Origin: Bacteroidales bacterium
Lineage (GTDB): Bacteria; Bacteroidota; Bacteroidia; Bacteroidales; Tenuifilaceae
Reading direction: 5' to 3'
DNA: 35,441 nucleotides
Assembly: GCA_025361485.1 (NCBI GenBank)
Contig: JANYLA010000138.1
Coordinates: forward strand, 1 to 35,441
How positions within the stretch are numbered: position 1 is the first letter of the stretch; each line of letters opens with the position of its first letter. Positions 26,964 to 35,143 of this stretch are shown in pieces. A program made the translations under genes and the position numbers. The notes under the pieces are model-generated. The model was not told the origin of the DNA. It did not search any database and saw nothing but the letters and a program-made list of their open reading frames with translations.

Positions 26964-26984
26964 TTGCGGAGAGAGGGATTTCCT
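26964..26984 (-). other. Possible remnant of a tRNA-Ser 3' end
   Basis: Reading minus, the end matches the 3' portion of the two intact tRNA-Ser genes: TCCCTCTCTCCGCAA against TCCCTCTTTCTCCGCAA. The rest of the tRNA is absent. The hairpin next to it is like the one following tRNA-Ser(UGA), so the duplicated block seems to be tRNA end plus terminator. Confidence 0.45.
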
Positions 26985-27059
26985 TCGGTTTCCCTTTAGA
27001 GGAGAAGCATCAACCAATTCCATCAGTCGTTCGCTAGTTCTACCTTATAATAAATAAAA

Positions 27060-27079
27060 AACCCGCTTTGCAGCGGGTT
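27060..27079 (-). terminator. Terminator of tRNA-Ser(CGA)
   Basis: A 7-bp stem (27060-27066 with 27073-27079) with a 6-nt loop is followed on the minus strand by a T run (27060-27055). It lies 10 bp beyond the encoded CCA of tRNA-Ser(CGA). Confidence 0.8.
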
Positions 27080-27089
27080 GGTATTCTTT

Positions 27090-27179
27090 TGGCGGAGAGA
27101 GAGGGATTCGAACCCTCGGACCCCTTGCGAGGTCAACGGTTTTCGAGACCGCCCCATTCGACCTCTCTGGCATCTCTCC
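27090..27179 (-). tRNA. tRNA-Ser (anticodon CGA), CCA encoded
   Basis: Read on the minus strand: a 7-bp acceptor stem (GGAGAGA with TCTCTCC), an anticodon stem-loop GCGGT-CTCGAAA-ACCGT giving anticodon CGA (codon UCG), a long class II variable arm, and a T arm GAGGG-TTCGAAT-CCCTC. The discriminator G (27093) is followed by CCA encoded at 27092-27090. The long variable arm and anticodon both fit serine. Confidence 0.96.
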
Positions 27180-27212
27180 AAGTATAGGTCTGTACATTTA
27201 ATATAAGGTGTG

Positions 27213-27243
27213 CAAAAGTAGATACTTTACTTCGATTAAACAA
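27213..27243 (-). promoter_or_regulatory. Promoter of tRNA-Ser(CGA)
   Basis: On the minus strand TTG (27243-27241) and TACTTTTG (27220-27213) are separated by 20 bp. The -7 box ends 33 bp before the tRNA 5' end at 27179. Confidence 0.72.
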
Positions 27244-27652
27244 TACATAGTCATTCTCTTTTTCAATGTTAATTGGCATTATATCTAAAAGTTATTTATT
27301 CAATAAAAACTATGGAGTCACAGATAAGCCTAGAAATTTTAAAGGGCTACTCAAATTTTGGGTGTTGTGGATGCCTTCATTTGGAATACTTCATGGAGAT
27401 GTTTTGGTTTTCTTGTATTACTTTTTATAGGTTGCTCATCGGGGATATAATTAGAAGCAGCCCATATAATTTCATAATTAAGGGTAGATGAATTACAAAA
27501 AGCTCTTGTTTACAAACTCACGGCTGTCAGTAAAATAGAAAAAACCTGAATTAAGCAGTTTAGTTCAATTTTTATTTAGGATGTAATCCTTTTATTAATG
27601 GGTTATGAAGTATAATAAGGTTGATTTTTAAATGCATAATATGATATAAATA

Positions 27653-27682
27653 AAAAACGAAGGTTAATCAACCTTCGTTTTT
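27653..27682 (-). terminator. Terminator of tRNA-Ser(UGA)
   Basis: A perfect 13-bp stem (27653-27665 with 27670-27682) with a 4-nt loop lies 4 bp beyond the tRNA 3' end. On the minus strand the left arm ends in a T run. Confidence 0.93.
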
Positions 27683-27686
27683 GTTG

Positions 27687-27771
27687 CGGAGAAAGAGGGA
27701 TTCGAACCCCCGGTACCTTGCAGTACAACGGTTTTCAAGACCGCCGCATTCGACCGCTCTGCCATTTCTCC
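27687..27771 (-). tRNA. tRNA-Ser (anticodon UGA), CCA not encoded
   Basis: On the minus strand: acceptor GGAGAAA with TTTCTCC, anticodon stem-loop GCGGT-CTTGAAA-ACCGT giving anticodon UGA (codon UCA), a long variable arm and a GGGGG-TTCGAAT-CCCTC T arm. After discriminator G the sequence is CAA, so CCA is not encoded, unlike the CGA gene nearby. Confidence 0.96.
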
Positions 27772-27776
27772 GGGCG

Positions 27777-27806
27777 CAAAGGTAGTTGCTTTTTTAAATT
27801 TTCAAA
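27777..27806 (-). promoter_or_regulatory. Promoter of tRNA-Ser(UGA)
   Basis: On the minus strand TTTG (27806-27803) and TACCTTTG (27784-27777) are separated by 18 bp. The -7 box ends 5 bp before the tRNA 5' end, so the primary transcript would have almost no leader. Confidence 0.75.
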
Positions 27807-27953
27807 ATCCTTTTTGAAAAAAAAAATATTAATTTTTATTAGGAAACCCTTGCTTTATTTAGAAAAATTTCAATAATTTAGCGTTAACAATATTAGCGAA
27901 TGTTGTGAAAGGCAAAAAAAACGCCATGTTTAGAATATTTTTGTTTTAAAATA

Positions 27954-27984
27954 TTTGCAAACCCCAATAAATACGCTATATTTG
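27954..27984 (+). promoter_or_regulatory. Promoter of the HU gene
   Basis: TTTG (27954-27957) and TATATTTG (27977-27984) are separated by 19 bp, a near-ideal Bacteroidota promoter. The HU ATG follows about 50 bp downstream. Confidence 0.85.
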
Positions 27985-28033
27985 TAATGTGATGGTCAAC
28001 TAACTATTATTAACCCTAAAAAAAAGAACAATT

Positions 28034-28306
28034 ATGAACAAAGCACAACTTATCGATGCAATTGCTGCTGAAGCTAATCTAACCAAAGCAGATGCTAAGA
28101 AAGCTCTTGACGCTTTTGTAAAAACTACTGGCACCGCACTTAAAAAAGGTGATAGAGTTGCTCTTGTAGGTTTTGGTTCATTCTCAGTTAATAAGAGAAG
28201 CGCAAGAACTGGTCGCAATCCACAAACTGGCAAACCTATTACTATTAAAGCTAAAAAGGTTGTAAAATTCAAACCAGGAAGTGATCTAAGCGGACACGTA
28301 CAATAA
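28034..28306 (+). CDS. HU family DNA-binding protein
   Basis: A 90-residue histone-like protein that bends DNA. It starts MNKAQLIDAIAAEANLTKADAKKALDAF, has GFGSFSVNKRSARTGRNPQTG (the DNA-binding arm with the RNP motif) and ends in VVKFKPGSDL. Length and order are those of HU. It has a strong promoter and its own terminator, so it is probably highly expressed and monocistronic. Confidence 0.97.
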   Translation: MNKAQLIDAIAAEANLTKADAKKALDAFVKTTGTALKKGDRVALVGFGSFSVNKRSARTGRNPQTGKPITIKAKKVVKFKPGSDLSGHVQ

Positions 28307-28320
28307 TTGCTTTTCAATTA

Positions 28321-28351
28321 AAAAAAGGAGAACCTATGGTTCTCCTTTTTT
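28321..28351 (+). terminator. Terminator after HU
   Basis: A perfect 14-bp stem (28321-28334 with 28338-28351), 3-nt loop and T run. It lies 15 bp after the HU stop and 31 bp before the next start. Confidence 0.93.
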
Positions 28352-28381
28352 TTTATATTTCTTTTTTTCAAAACAATTCAG

Positions 28382-29107
28382 ATGCAAGACAAACTATTCA
28401 ATAGTAATCCTGAGTTAAGAAGAGAATTAATCGATTTCTTATCAAGATTCATTCTTGAGCGAAGGGTATCGCAAATTAAGAATGTTTTAAAAGAGAGGAC
28501 AAGATATATTACTGTTGTTCTTGAAGATATTTATCAATCGCAAAACGCCAGTGCAGTTCTTCGAACTTGCGAGTGCTTGGGTATTCAAGATGTACATTAT
28601 ATCGAAGGGGTTCATAGCTTTCATATAAACCCTCAAGTTGTTATAGGATCTAGCAAGTGGTTAACTTTTAAAAACTATAAGGGATCTGAAAATAATTCTA
28701 TAAAGGCAATTGAATCACTACGGGCAAATGGATATAGAATTGTTGCTACTTCGCCTCATGTAAATGAGAAAAGGATTGATAATATTGATTTAGGAAAAGG
28801 AAAAGTTGCTGTTTTTTTTGGTACGGAGAAGTCAGGGTTGTCTCAAACTATTATGAATAATGCCGATGAGTTTATCTCAATTCCAATGTTTGGATTTACC
28901 GAGAGCTATAATATTTCAGTTTCAGCGGCAATTGTTATGTCGTCCCTTTTAAATAGGTTACGAGGATCAGAGATTAGCTACAAACTAGCTCTTGATGAGG
29001 GCGAAATCCTTTTGCTTTCATGGCTTAAATCTACATCAAAGAACTGGGAAATGATGGAAAAAAGATTTTTCCAAGAAAAGAATATTCAGCATTTTGAAAA
29101 ATACTAG
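28382..29107 (+). CDS. trmH: TrmH-like tRNA 2'-O-methyltransferase
   Basis: A 241-residue SPOUT methyltransferase. Its motifs are QSQNASAVLRTCECLGI (motif 1), VAVFFGTEKSGLS (motif 2), and ISIPMFGFTESYNISVSAAI (motif 3 of the trefoil knot), fitting TrmH, which methylates G18 of tRNA. The N-terminal helix extension also fits. It begins 31 bp past the HU terminator with no perfect -7 box. It leads the probable operon to the LytTR, aminotransferase and pseudo-receiver genes. The exact target is inferred from motif similarity. Confidence 0.88.
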   Translation: MQDKLFNSNPELRRELIDFLSRFILERRVSQIKNVLKERTRYITVVLEDIYQSQNASAVLRTCECLGIQDVHYIEGVHSFHINPQVVIGSSKWLTFKNYKGSENNSIKAIESLRANGYRIVATSPHVNEKRIDNIDLGKGKVAVFFGTEKSGLSQTIMNNADEFISIPMFGFTESYNISVSAAIVMSSLLNRLRGSEISYKLALDEGEILLLSWLKSTSKNWEMMEKRFFQEKNIQHFEKY

Positions 29108-29166
29108 TCAATCAATACGACAGATTAGCTTATTTTTTCTTAAATTCGGTCAAAATATCGTTTCAT

Positions 29167-29874
29167 ATGAATTGCATAATTATTGATGACGACGAAATGT
29201 CGAGAAGGGTAGTTGAGGAGTTTATTGACCGAACCGATTTTTTGAACTTAACCAACTCATTTACCAATGCAGTAGAGGCTATTAACTACCTTAAGCAGGG
29301 CGAGGAGGTACATTTAATCTTTCTTGATGTTGAAATGCCAGAAATGACGGGTCTCGAATTTTTAAATTCGTTAACTCTTTCTCCTCAGATTATTATCGTT
29401 TCATCAAAGGAGAAATATGCAATTCAAGCATTTGATTACAGCGTAACAGATTATTTGCTTAAACCCATTACCTATGCTCGCTTTTTCAGAGCGGCAAGCA
29501 AAGCGTATGAAATATTTAATAAAGGACGTTCATTAACTGATACCGATAAAGAGATTTTTATTAAGAAAAACAGCTCGTTAGTAAGAATAAAATACAATGA
29601 TATACTTTGGGTGGAGGCATTGGAAAACTATGTTGTTATAAATACGACAACCGATAAGTTTACAATCCATTTTACGATGAAATCCATTGAAAATCAGTTG
29701 CCAATGGTTAAGTTTAAGAGAGTTCATCGATCATTTATCGTTAATGTTAGCAGAATAACTAGCATTGAGGATAATTCAGTGATAATAAAAATGACCGATA
29801 GTAAAAAGGTTATCCCGATTGGAAAATCTTATAGAGATAGGTTGTTGAATGAGATAAACTTAATGAATAAATAA
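29167..29874 (+). CDS. LytTR-family response regulator
   Basis: A 235-residue regulator. The receiver domain (about 1-118) carries the acidic pocket IIDDDEM, the phospho-acceptor Asp 54 in IFLDVEMPEMTG, and the conserved Lys in DYLLKPI. The LytTR DNA-binding domain (about 135-232) shows IKYNDILWVEALENYVVI and FKRVHRSFIVNVSRI. No kinase is adjacent, so its partner is unknown. It lies 59 bp after trmH and 19 bp before the aminotransferase gene. Confidence 0.93.
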   Translation: MNCIIIDDDEMSRRVVEEFIDRTDFLNLTNSFTNAVEAINYLKQGEEVHLIFLDVEMPEMTGLEFLNSLTLSPQIIIVSSKEKYAIQAFDYSVTDYLLKPITYARFFRAASKAYEIFNKGRSLTDTDKEIFIKKNSSLVRIKYNDILWVEALENYVVINTTTDKFTIHFTMKSIENQLPMVKFKRVHRSFIVNVSRITSIEDNSVIIKMTDSKKVIPIGKSYRDRLLNEINLMNK

Positions 29875-29893
29875 TTTAGGAAATTCAATATAA

Positions 29894-31084
29894 ATGCTAA
29901 GTATAAGGCAACTATTTCTAAAACATGTTGCCCAAACCTCAGAATCGCCTCTTTTGCTCGAAGTTGAACGAGCCGAAGGGGTTTATTTATTTGGGGTTGA
30001 TGGGAAACGTTACATCGACCTGATTTCGGGCGTGTCCGTCAGTAATGTAGGGCATTGTCATCCTCAGGTTGTAGCCGCTGTTAATGAGCAGGTATCGAAA
30101 TATATGCACCTAATGGTTTATGGTGAGTATATTCAGTACCCTCAAGTACTATTGGCTCAGAAACTTGCATCGATATTACCAAATATTCTCGATAATATTT
30201 ATTTTGTAAACTCAGGTAGCGAAGCAGTAGAGGGAGCTTTAAAACTTGCAAAGCGATACACTGATCGTTCGGAGATAGTTTCATTTATCAATGCATATCA
30301 TGGAAGTACCCATGGTGCTTTAAGCGTGATGGGTAACGAGGAGCCAAAACGTGCTTTTAGGCCATTGCTTCCTGATGTCAACCATATCAACTTTAACTCA
30401 ATTCCTGATCTTAAACAAATTACAACAAGGACTGCATGTGTAATTGTTGAACCTGTGCAAGGTGAGGCAGGGGTAATATCTCCAGTGAACGAATATTTAG
30501 GGTTATTAAGAGAAAGGTGCAATCAAACAGGAGCGCTATTAATTTTTGATGAGATTCAAACAGGGTTGGGTAGAACAGGAAGGATGTTTGCTTTTGAAAA
30601 GTATAATGTTATTCCCGATATTCTTTTGCTTGCCAAAGCAATGGGAGGAGGTATGCCGCTTGGTGCCTTTATTTCATCAAAAGAGATTATGAGCAGTTTG
30701 AGCGTTGATCCACCTTTGGGTCATATTACTACCTTTGGCGGTCATCCAGTTTCATGCGCAGCTGCTTTAGCATCGCTTGATATTTTAATTGACCAACAGC
30801 TAATTGAAAAGGCTGATGAAAAGTCTCAGATTTTTATTAATAAGTTGAGTAAACATAAAGCCGTTAAAGCGATTAGAGCCGATGGTTTATTTATGGCTGT
30901 TGAGATAGGTTCTTTTGAAAATATTTTAAAACTGATGAAAGTTGCATTAATGAATGGTATTGTTCTGGATTGGTTTTTGTTCTGTAACACTGCCTTTAGG
31001 ATTGCCCCACCGCTTAGTATTACAAAGGAAGAATGCAACGAGGCGGCTGATTTACTTTTAAAATCGTTAGATGAAATTATATAG
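29894..31084 (+). CDS. Class III PLP-dependent aminotransferase
   Basis: A 396-residue enzyme of the acetylornithine/ornithine aminotransferase group. It has FVNSGSEAVEGALKLAKRYT (about 104-123), IVEPVQGEAG, the PLP-contact Asp 219 in LIFDEIQTGLGRTG, and Lys 248 in LLLAKAMGGGMPLGAF for the Schiff base. The exact amino donor cannot be told; ArgD, ornithine, or a diamine enzyme are all possible. No other arginine genes are near. It overlaps the next gene by 14 bp. Confidence 0.88.
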   Translation: MLSIRQLFLKHVAQTSESPLLLEVERAEGVYLFGVDGKRYIDLISGVSVSNVGHCHPQVVAAVNEQVSKYMHLMVYGEYIQYPQVLLAQKLASILPNILDNIYFVNSGSEAVEGALKLAKRYTDRSEIVSFINAYHGSTHGALSVMGNEEPKRAFRPLLPDVNHINFNSIPDLKQITTRTACVIVEPVQGEAGVISPVNEYLGLLRERCNQTGALLIFDEIQTGLGRTGRMFAFEKYNVIPDILLLAKAMGGGMPLGAFISSKEIMSSLSVDPPLGHITTFGGHPVSCAAALASLDILIDQQLIEKADEKSQIFINKLSKHKAVKAIRADGLFMAVEIGSFENILKLMKVALMNGIVLDWFLFCNTAFRIAPPLSITKEECNEAADLLLKSLDEII

Positions 31085-32030
31085 CGGTATGTATCATTTA
31101 CGCATTTTGCTCTGTATATCATTTTTAAGCATATCGCCCTTAGTCTTAAAATCTCAAGAGGGTGGTAAACTATTATCAATTAGAGCTGCTGAGGATAGCT
31201 TAGCATCATTGATGAAACAAATTTATAGCGATAATTCAATTTCATCAAAAGAGATCGCAAACAACAATTTTATCGTTTTATTAAGGGCAACACTTATTTA
31301 TAATGATGCCTTCGATTATCCATTCGATTCGTTAAAGCATATTGGAAAAATAAAATCGGAGGATAAAAAAATTCGAATATTTTCATGGAATTTCCCGCAA
31401 CAAGGAGGTTATCAGAAGTATTATGGTTTTATTCTTTTAAAAAAGGGGAAAGGCGATATTCAATTATTTGAGCTTACCGATAATCATAAAGCAATCAGCA
31501 ATCCGATAAAAGATATTTTGGGAACAGGAAATTGGATGGGAGCCCTTTACTATTCCATTGCTGATATCTCATATAAAGGAAAAACTCACTATGTTTTACT
31601 TGGTTTGGATTTCAATAATCTCTTTTCATCAAAAAAGATTATCGATGTATTAACTTTCGGAAAGGATTTCGAGCCAATTTTTGGAGCCAATATTTTTCAA
31701 GTGGATAATGTTTCTTTAAGTCGCGTTGTTTTTGAGTTCTCGGCAAGGACAAACATGATGCTTAGGTATTTACCCGAAACTAAAACGATTGTATTCGATC
31801 ATTTGTCACCATCACGCCCTGATTTTGCTGAGAATTATCAGTTCTATGGTTCCGATTTTACCTACGATGGGTTTAAGTTTGATAAGGGCAAATGGGTTTA
31901 CGAAAGAGATTTAGATTTAAGAAACTCAAAAAGAGAGCCTGTTAAACCGAGGGAAAGCCCTGTGAAATTCCCTGATCCTGGCTTCCTTTATAAGAGTAAA
32001 GGCGGATTGCCAATGCAAATAAGGAAGTAG
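31071..32030 (+). CDS. Secreted hypothetical protein
   Basis: A 319-residue protein with an N-terminal signal peptide (hydrophobic about 8-27, ending near VLKSQ). The rest is a soluble, strand-rich periplasmic or surface domain; I do not recognise a named family. Two starts are possible: ATG at 31071, overlapping the aminotransferase gene by 14 bp, and ATG at 31089, which gives a shorter and cleaner signal peptide. It is translationally coupled to the aminotransferase gene and precedes the pseudo-receiver gene by 18 bp. Confidence 0.8.
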   Translation: MKLYSGMYHLRILLCISFLSISPLVLKSQEGGKLLSIRAAEDSLASLMKQIYSDNSISSKEIANNNFIVLLRATLIYNDAFDYPFDSLKHIGKIKSEDKKIRIFSWNFPQQGGYQKYYGFILLKKGKGDIQLFELTDNHKAISNPIKDILGTGNWMGALYYSIADISYKGKTHYVLLGLDFNNLFSSKKIIDVLTFGKDFEPIFGANIFQVDNVSLSRVVFEFSARTNMMLRYLPETKTIVFDHLSPSRPDFAENYQFYGSDFTYDGFKFDKGKWVYERDLDLRNSKREPVKPRESPVKFPDPGFLYKSKGGLPMQIRK

Positions 32031-32048
32031 ATTCTAAACATTGAAACT

Positions 32049-32579
32049 ATGCTAAAAACGAAGATCGATACGAATATTTTTTTGGTTGACCACAACCTTG
32101 AACTTACTCGAGCAATTAGTAATAGTATCGATAACCCGGAGAGATACAATATTTTATCATTTACATCCGGTGAGAAATTTATTGCATATCTATCTGGTAT
32201 TAAGTTTAGTAAAAATGATATTTATATTGTTTTTTTAGGTTATAAGTACTTCGATGAAGGGAATAATACCCTAATGAACGGGGTTGAAATCCTTGAATCA
32301 ACAAAATTAATAAATAAAAATATCGAAGTGGTTATGCTTACCGGCGAAGATGAGGGATCGTACGGTTCGTATGTTATGAAAAGTGGTGCATATATGTTTA
32401 TTCCCAAGAATGAAAATATACATCTGCGAATCAATAATATAATAATGGGAATTATTAGCCAGAAACGTTTGATTCAAAAGCGTCGTAATCTTAAAACCGC
32501 ACTAAAAATTTTGATTGGGTATATAATGCTTGTCACCATTATTTGGGTTATATATCGAATCTTCTACTACGATTTTTAG
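32049..32579 (+). CDS. Membrane-anchored degenerate receiver-domain protein
   Basis: A 176-residue protein with a CheY-like fold at about 9-140: FLVDHNLELTRAI (Asp 14 present), VVMLTGEDE (Thr 98) and FIPKNENI (Lys 120). The phospho-acceptor position, in YIVFLGYKYFDEG, is Gly 64 instead of Asp. A basic KRRNLK stretch and a C-terminal membrane helix (about 152-172) follow. It is thus a pseudo-receiver tethered to the membrane, probably unable to be phosphorylated. It ends the trmH operon; the nearest regulator partner is the LytTR gene three genes upstream. Confidence 0.82.
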   Translation: MLKTKIDTNIFLVDHNLELTRAISNSIDNPERYNILSFTSGEKFIAYLSGIKFSKNDIYIVFLGYKYFDEGNNTLMNGVEILESTKLINKNIEVVMLTGEDEGSYGSYVMKSGAYMFIPKNENIHLRINNIIMGIISQKRLIQKRRNLKTALKILIGYIMLVTIIWVIYRIFYYDF

Positions 32580-32694
32580 CTCCAATCGTCAACTTAACTA
32601 TTTTAATGACTATTTGTCAGACTTAAAAGTATGGCATTGCATTTGAAATTGCTGCACCTGAAAATATTTTGTTAAACCAAAAACAGATTTAGAT

Positions 32695-34746
32695 ATGCAA
32701 AAAGGTAAAATTGGTGTAACCACCGAGAACATATTCCCGATAATTAAAAAGTTTCTTTATTCAGATCATGAGATTTTTCTTCGAGAGTTAATTTCGAATG
32801 CAGTTGATGCTACCCAGAAGTTGAAAACCCTTGCCTCTGTTGGTGAATTTAAAGGAGAAATCGGCGAAGTAAACATTACGATAAGTTTAGATAAAACAGC
32901 AGGAACAATCACCATCTCTGATAAAGGTGTAGGGATGACTGCTGAAGAGATTGAGAAGTATATCAATCAAATTGCTTTTTCCGGGGCAGAGGAGTTTCTT
33001 GAGAAATACAAGAATCAAACGAATGCTATTATCGGACATTTTGGCTTAGGATTCTACTCATCGTTTATGGTTAGCGATAAGGTGGAGATTATTACCAAAT
33101 CGTTTAAGGAGAATACGAAAGCTGTTCATTGGTCGTGCGATGGCTCACCCGATTATAATATCGAGGAGGTTGACCGTACCGAAAGGGGAACGGATATTAT
33201 CCTTCATATCAACGACGATTCAAAGGAGTTTCTCGATGATTTTAAAATAGGGGGGCTTCTTAAAAAGTACTGTCGCTATTTACCTATTCCAATTGCTTTT
33301 GGAACGGAAAAAGAGTGGAAAGATGGCAAAGAGTTAGATACTCAAAATGCCAAAATTATTAATGATGTTAATCCGCTTTGGACTCGCAAACCTGTTGATT
33401 TAAAGGACGAAGATTATCAAAGTTTTTATCATGATCTTTACCCTGCGGCAGAGAAGCCATTGTTTAACATTCACCTAAATGTTGATTATCCCTTTAACCT
33501 AACAGGAGTACTGTACTTTCCACGCATAAAAACAAATTTCGATATTCAGAAGAATAAGATTCAGCTTTACTGCAATCAGGTATATGTTACCGATTCGGTT
33601 GAGGGGATCGTTCCTGAGTTTTTAACTCTGTTGCACGGTGTAATCGATTCGCCAGATATCCCACTAAACGTATCGCGCAGCTACTTACAGAGCGATTCGA
33701 ACGTTAAGAAAATTGCAAGCCATATCTCAAAAAAAGTGGCTGACAGATTGCAGGAGATTTTCAAGAACGATAGGGCTCAATTTGAGAAGAAGTGGGACGA
33801 TCTGAAACTTTTCATTACCTACGGAATGATTACCGATGAGAAGTTTTACGAGAGGGCTGAAAAGTTTTCGCTATTCAAAACGGTTGATGGCAAATACTTC
33901 ACTTTTGAGGAGTATGAGAAGTTGATTAAGGAAAATCAAACCGATAAGAATAAAACTCTTATATACCTTTATACCAATAATAAGGAGGAGCAGCATAGCT
34001 ATATAGAATCTGCACAGAACAAAGGTTATGATGTGCTGATGATGGATGGTCAGCTCGATCCACATTTAATTAATAGCCTCGAATCGAAGTTGAAAGACTC
34101 ACGCTTTGTTCGAGTTGACTCTGATGTGGTTGAAAAACTTATCGTAAAGGAAGATCGTAAGGAGGTTAGCCTACCGCTTGATCAACAGAACGATTTACGC
34201 TCAGTTTTTGAGGGTTCATTACCCGAGAAATCTCATTACTGGGTATCATTTGAAGAGCTTGGAGAAACATCCAATCCTGTTATAATAACTCAATCTGAGT
34301 TTATGCGCCGTATGAAGGATATGGCGGCAATGAATCCTGCCGCAGGATTTTATGGAAACATGCCCGATAGTTTGAATCTTGTAGTAAACGTATCGCATCC
34401 ACTAGTTAAATCAGTTATTGAGAAAAAAGATAAAAAGCTCGGTTCCAAGCTCGAAGGATTTAATAATCAGATTAAACCTGCTGAGGCTAAATCCGAGGAA
34501 TTAAAAGCAGCATCAAAGGATAAGAAAACAGAAGAAATACTCCAAGCTGAGAAAGATGCGCTTGCTGAAGTTGAAAAAGAGATAAATAAGTTGACCGATG
34601 AGAAGAAAGCCTTATTAAATGGCTATGGCAAGGATGATAAATTGGTGAAGCAGCTAATCGATTTAGCCTTACTTGCCAACAATATGCTAAAAGGCGAAGA
34701 CCTTAGCAGATTCGTTAAACGAAGCGTTGATTTGATAAAACCATAA
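32695..34746 (+). CDS. htpG: Hsp90-family chaperone HtpG
   Basis: A 683-residue Hsp90. The ATP site shows ELISNAVDATQKL (Glu 31, Asn 35), ISDKGVGMT and GHFGLGFYSSFMVSDKV; the middle domain has LYCNQVYVTD and DSPDIPLNVSRSYLQSD. The last part (about 578-683) includes a charged segment before the C-terminal dimerisation region. The length is like other Bacteroidota HtpG proteins as recalled. It has its own upstream region with a weak promoter: TTTG (32642-32645), 19 bp, then a short TATTTTG box (32665-32671). Confidence 0.97.
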   Translation: MQKGKIGVTTENIFPIIKKFLYSDHEIFLRELISNAVDATQKLKTLASVGEFKGEIGEVNITISLDKTAGTITISDKGVGMTAEEIEKYINQIAFSGAEEFLEKYKNQTNAIIGHFGLGFYSSFMVSDKVEIITKSFKENTKAVHWSCDGSPDYNIEEVDRTERGTDIILHINDDSKEFLDDFKIGGLLKKYCRYLPIPIAFGTEKEWKDGKELDTQNAKIINDVNPLWTRKPVDLKDEDYQSFYHDLYPAAEKPLFNIHLNVDYPFNLTGVLYFPRIKTNFDIQKNKIQLYCNQVYVTDSVEGIVPEFLTLLHGVIDSPDIPLNVSRSYLQSDSNVKKIASHISKKVADRLQEIFKNDRAQFEKKWDDLKLFITYGMITDEKFYERAEKFSLFKTVDGKYFTFEEYEKLIKENQTDKNKTLIYLYTNNKEEQHSYIESAQNKGYDVLMMDGQLDPHLINSLESKLKDSRFVRVDSDVVEKLIVKEDRKEVSLPLDQQNDLRSVFEGSLPEKSHYWVSFEELGETSNPVIITQSEFMRRMKDMAAMNPAAGFYGNMPDSLNLVVNVSHPLVKSVIEKKDKKLGSKLEGFNNQIKPAEAKSEELKAASKDKKTEEILQAEKDALAEVEKEINKLTDEKKALLNGYGKDDKLVKQLIDLALLANNMLKGEDLSRFVKRSVDLIKP

Positions 34747-34762
34747 TTGGTGAATAACGCTA

Positions 34763-34798
34763 AATTAAAAGCCTCGATGTATATCGAGGTTTTTAATT
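34763..34798. terminator. Terminator after htpG
   Basis: A CCTCGAT/ATCGAGG stem (34772-34778 with 34783-34789) extends into flanking AT pairs and ends in a T run. It lies 16 bp beyond the htpG stop. Confidence 0.85.
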
Positions 34799-35143
34799 TT
34801 ATTACACAATGTACCGTAAATATCTATAATTGACATATTATGTATTATTAGGTCTTAAAATGCTATGCAGTTTTATTATTTTCACAAACCAATTTGCTTT
34901 TTTGAAATCTGATTTTTGTTTTTTGAATTAAATAGAATGCAGATGACACAGGTTTAACAAATGTTCACAGAAAAAAACTTTGCGCCGTTGCGCCTTAGCG
35001 TTTAAATACCTCTGTGCCTTAGCGTCTCTGTGTTGAAAAAAAGCGATGAGAAGTGAGAGATGAGAAGAGGTGAAAAGGAGAATGGGTGAGCCTCTGTGTC
35101 TTAGTGTCTCTGTGTTTAAAAAAGGAATTAATATTTTTTGAGT
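34799..35143. other. Non-coding region with CTCTGTG repeats
   Basis: No gene is visible in these 345 bp. They contain two 33-bp direct repeats and a third partial copy (near 34982-35008, ttgcgccttagcgttta). The rest is AT-rich. Confidence 0.65.
35009..35123. repeat. Two 33-bp direct repeats of the CTCTGTGTCTTAG type
   Basis: Copy one is 35009-35041 and copy two 35091-35123; they match at 30 of 33 positions (cctctgtgycttagygtc, then tctgtgttkaaaaaa). The 49 bp between them are purine-rich (gagaagtgagagatgagaag). They are reverse-complement relatives of the CACAGAGACACAGAG family at 23356-23523. Confidence 0.7.

Larger units (their letters stand above)
27180..27686. other. Spacer between the two tRNA-Ser genes
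   Basis: About 500 bp without a supported gene. It holds the tRNA-Ser(CGA) promoter (27213-27243, minus strand) and the tRNA-Ser(UGA) terminator (27653-27682). A 72-codon open frame (27273-27491) has no family resemblance and a TTG start. Confidence 0.7.

Noticed and set aside
27273-27491. 72-codon frame between the tRNA-Ser genes
   Set aside because: It starts with TTG, has no recognisable family, and its composition resembles non-coding AT-rich DNA. I saw no ribosome binding site or promoter.
32665-32671. TATTTTG as htpG promoter -7 box
   Set aside because: One base shorter than TAnnTTTG. I mention it in the htpG entry but do not list it as a promoter.
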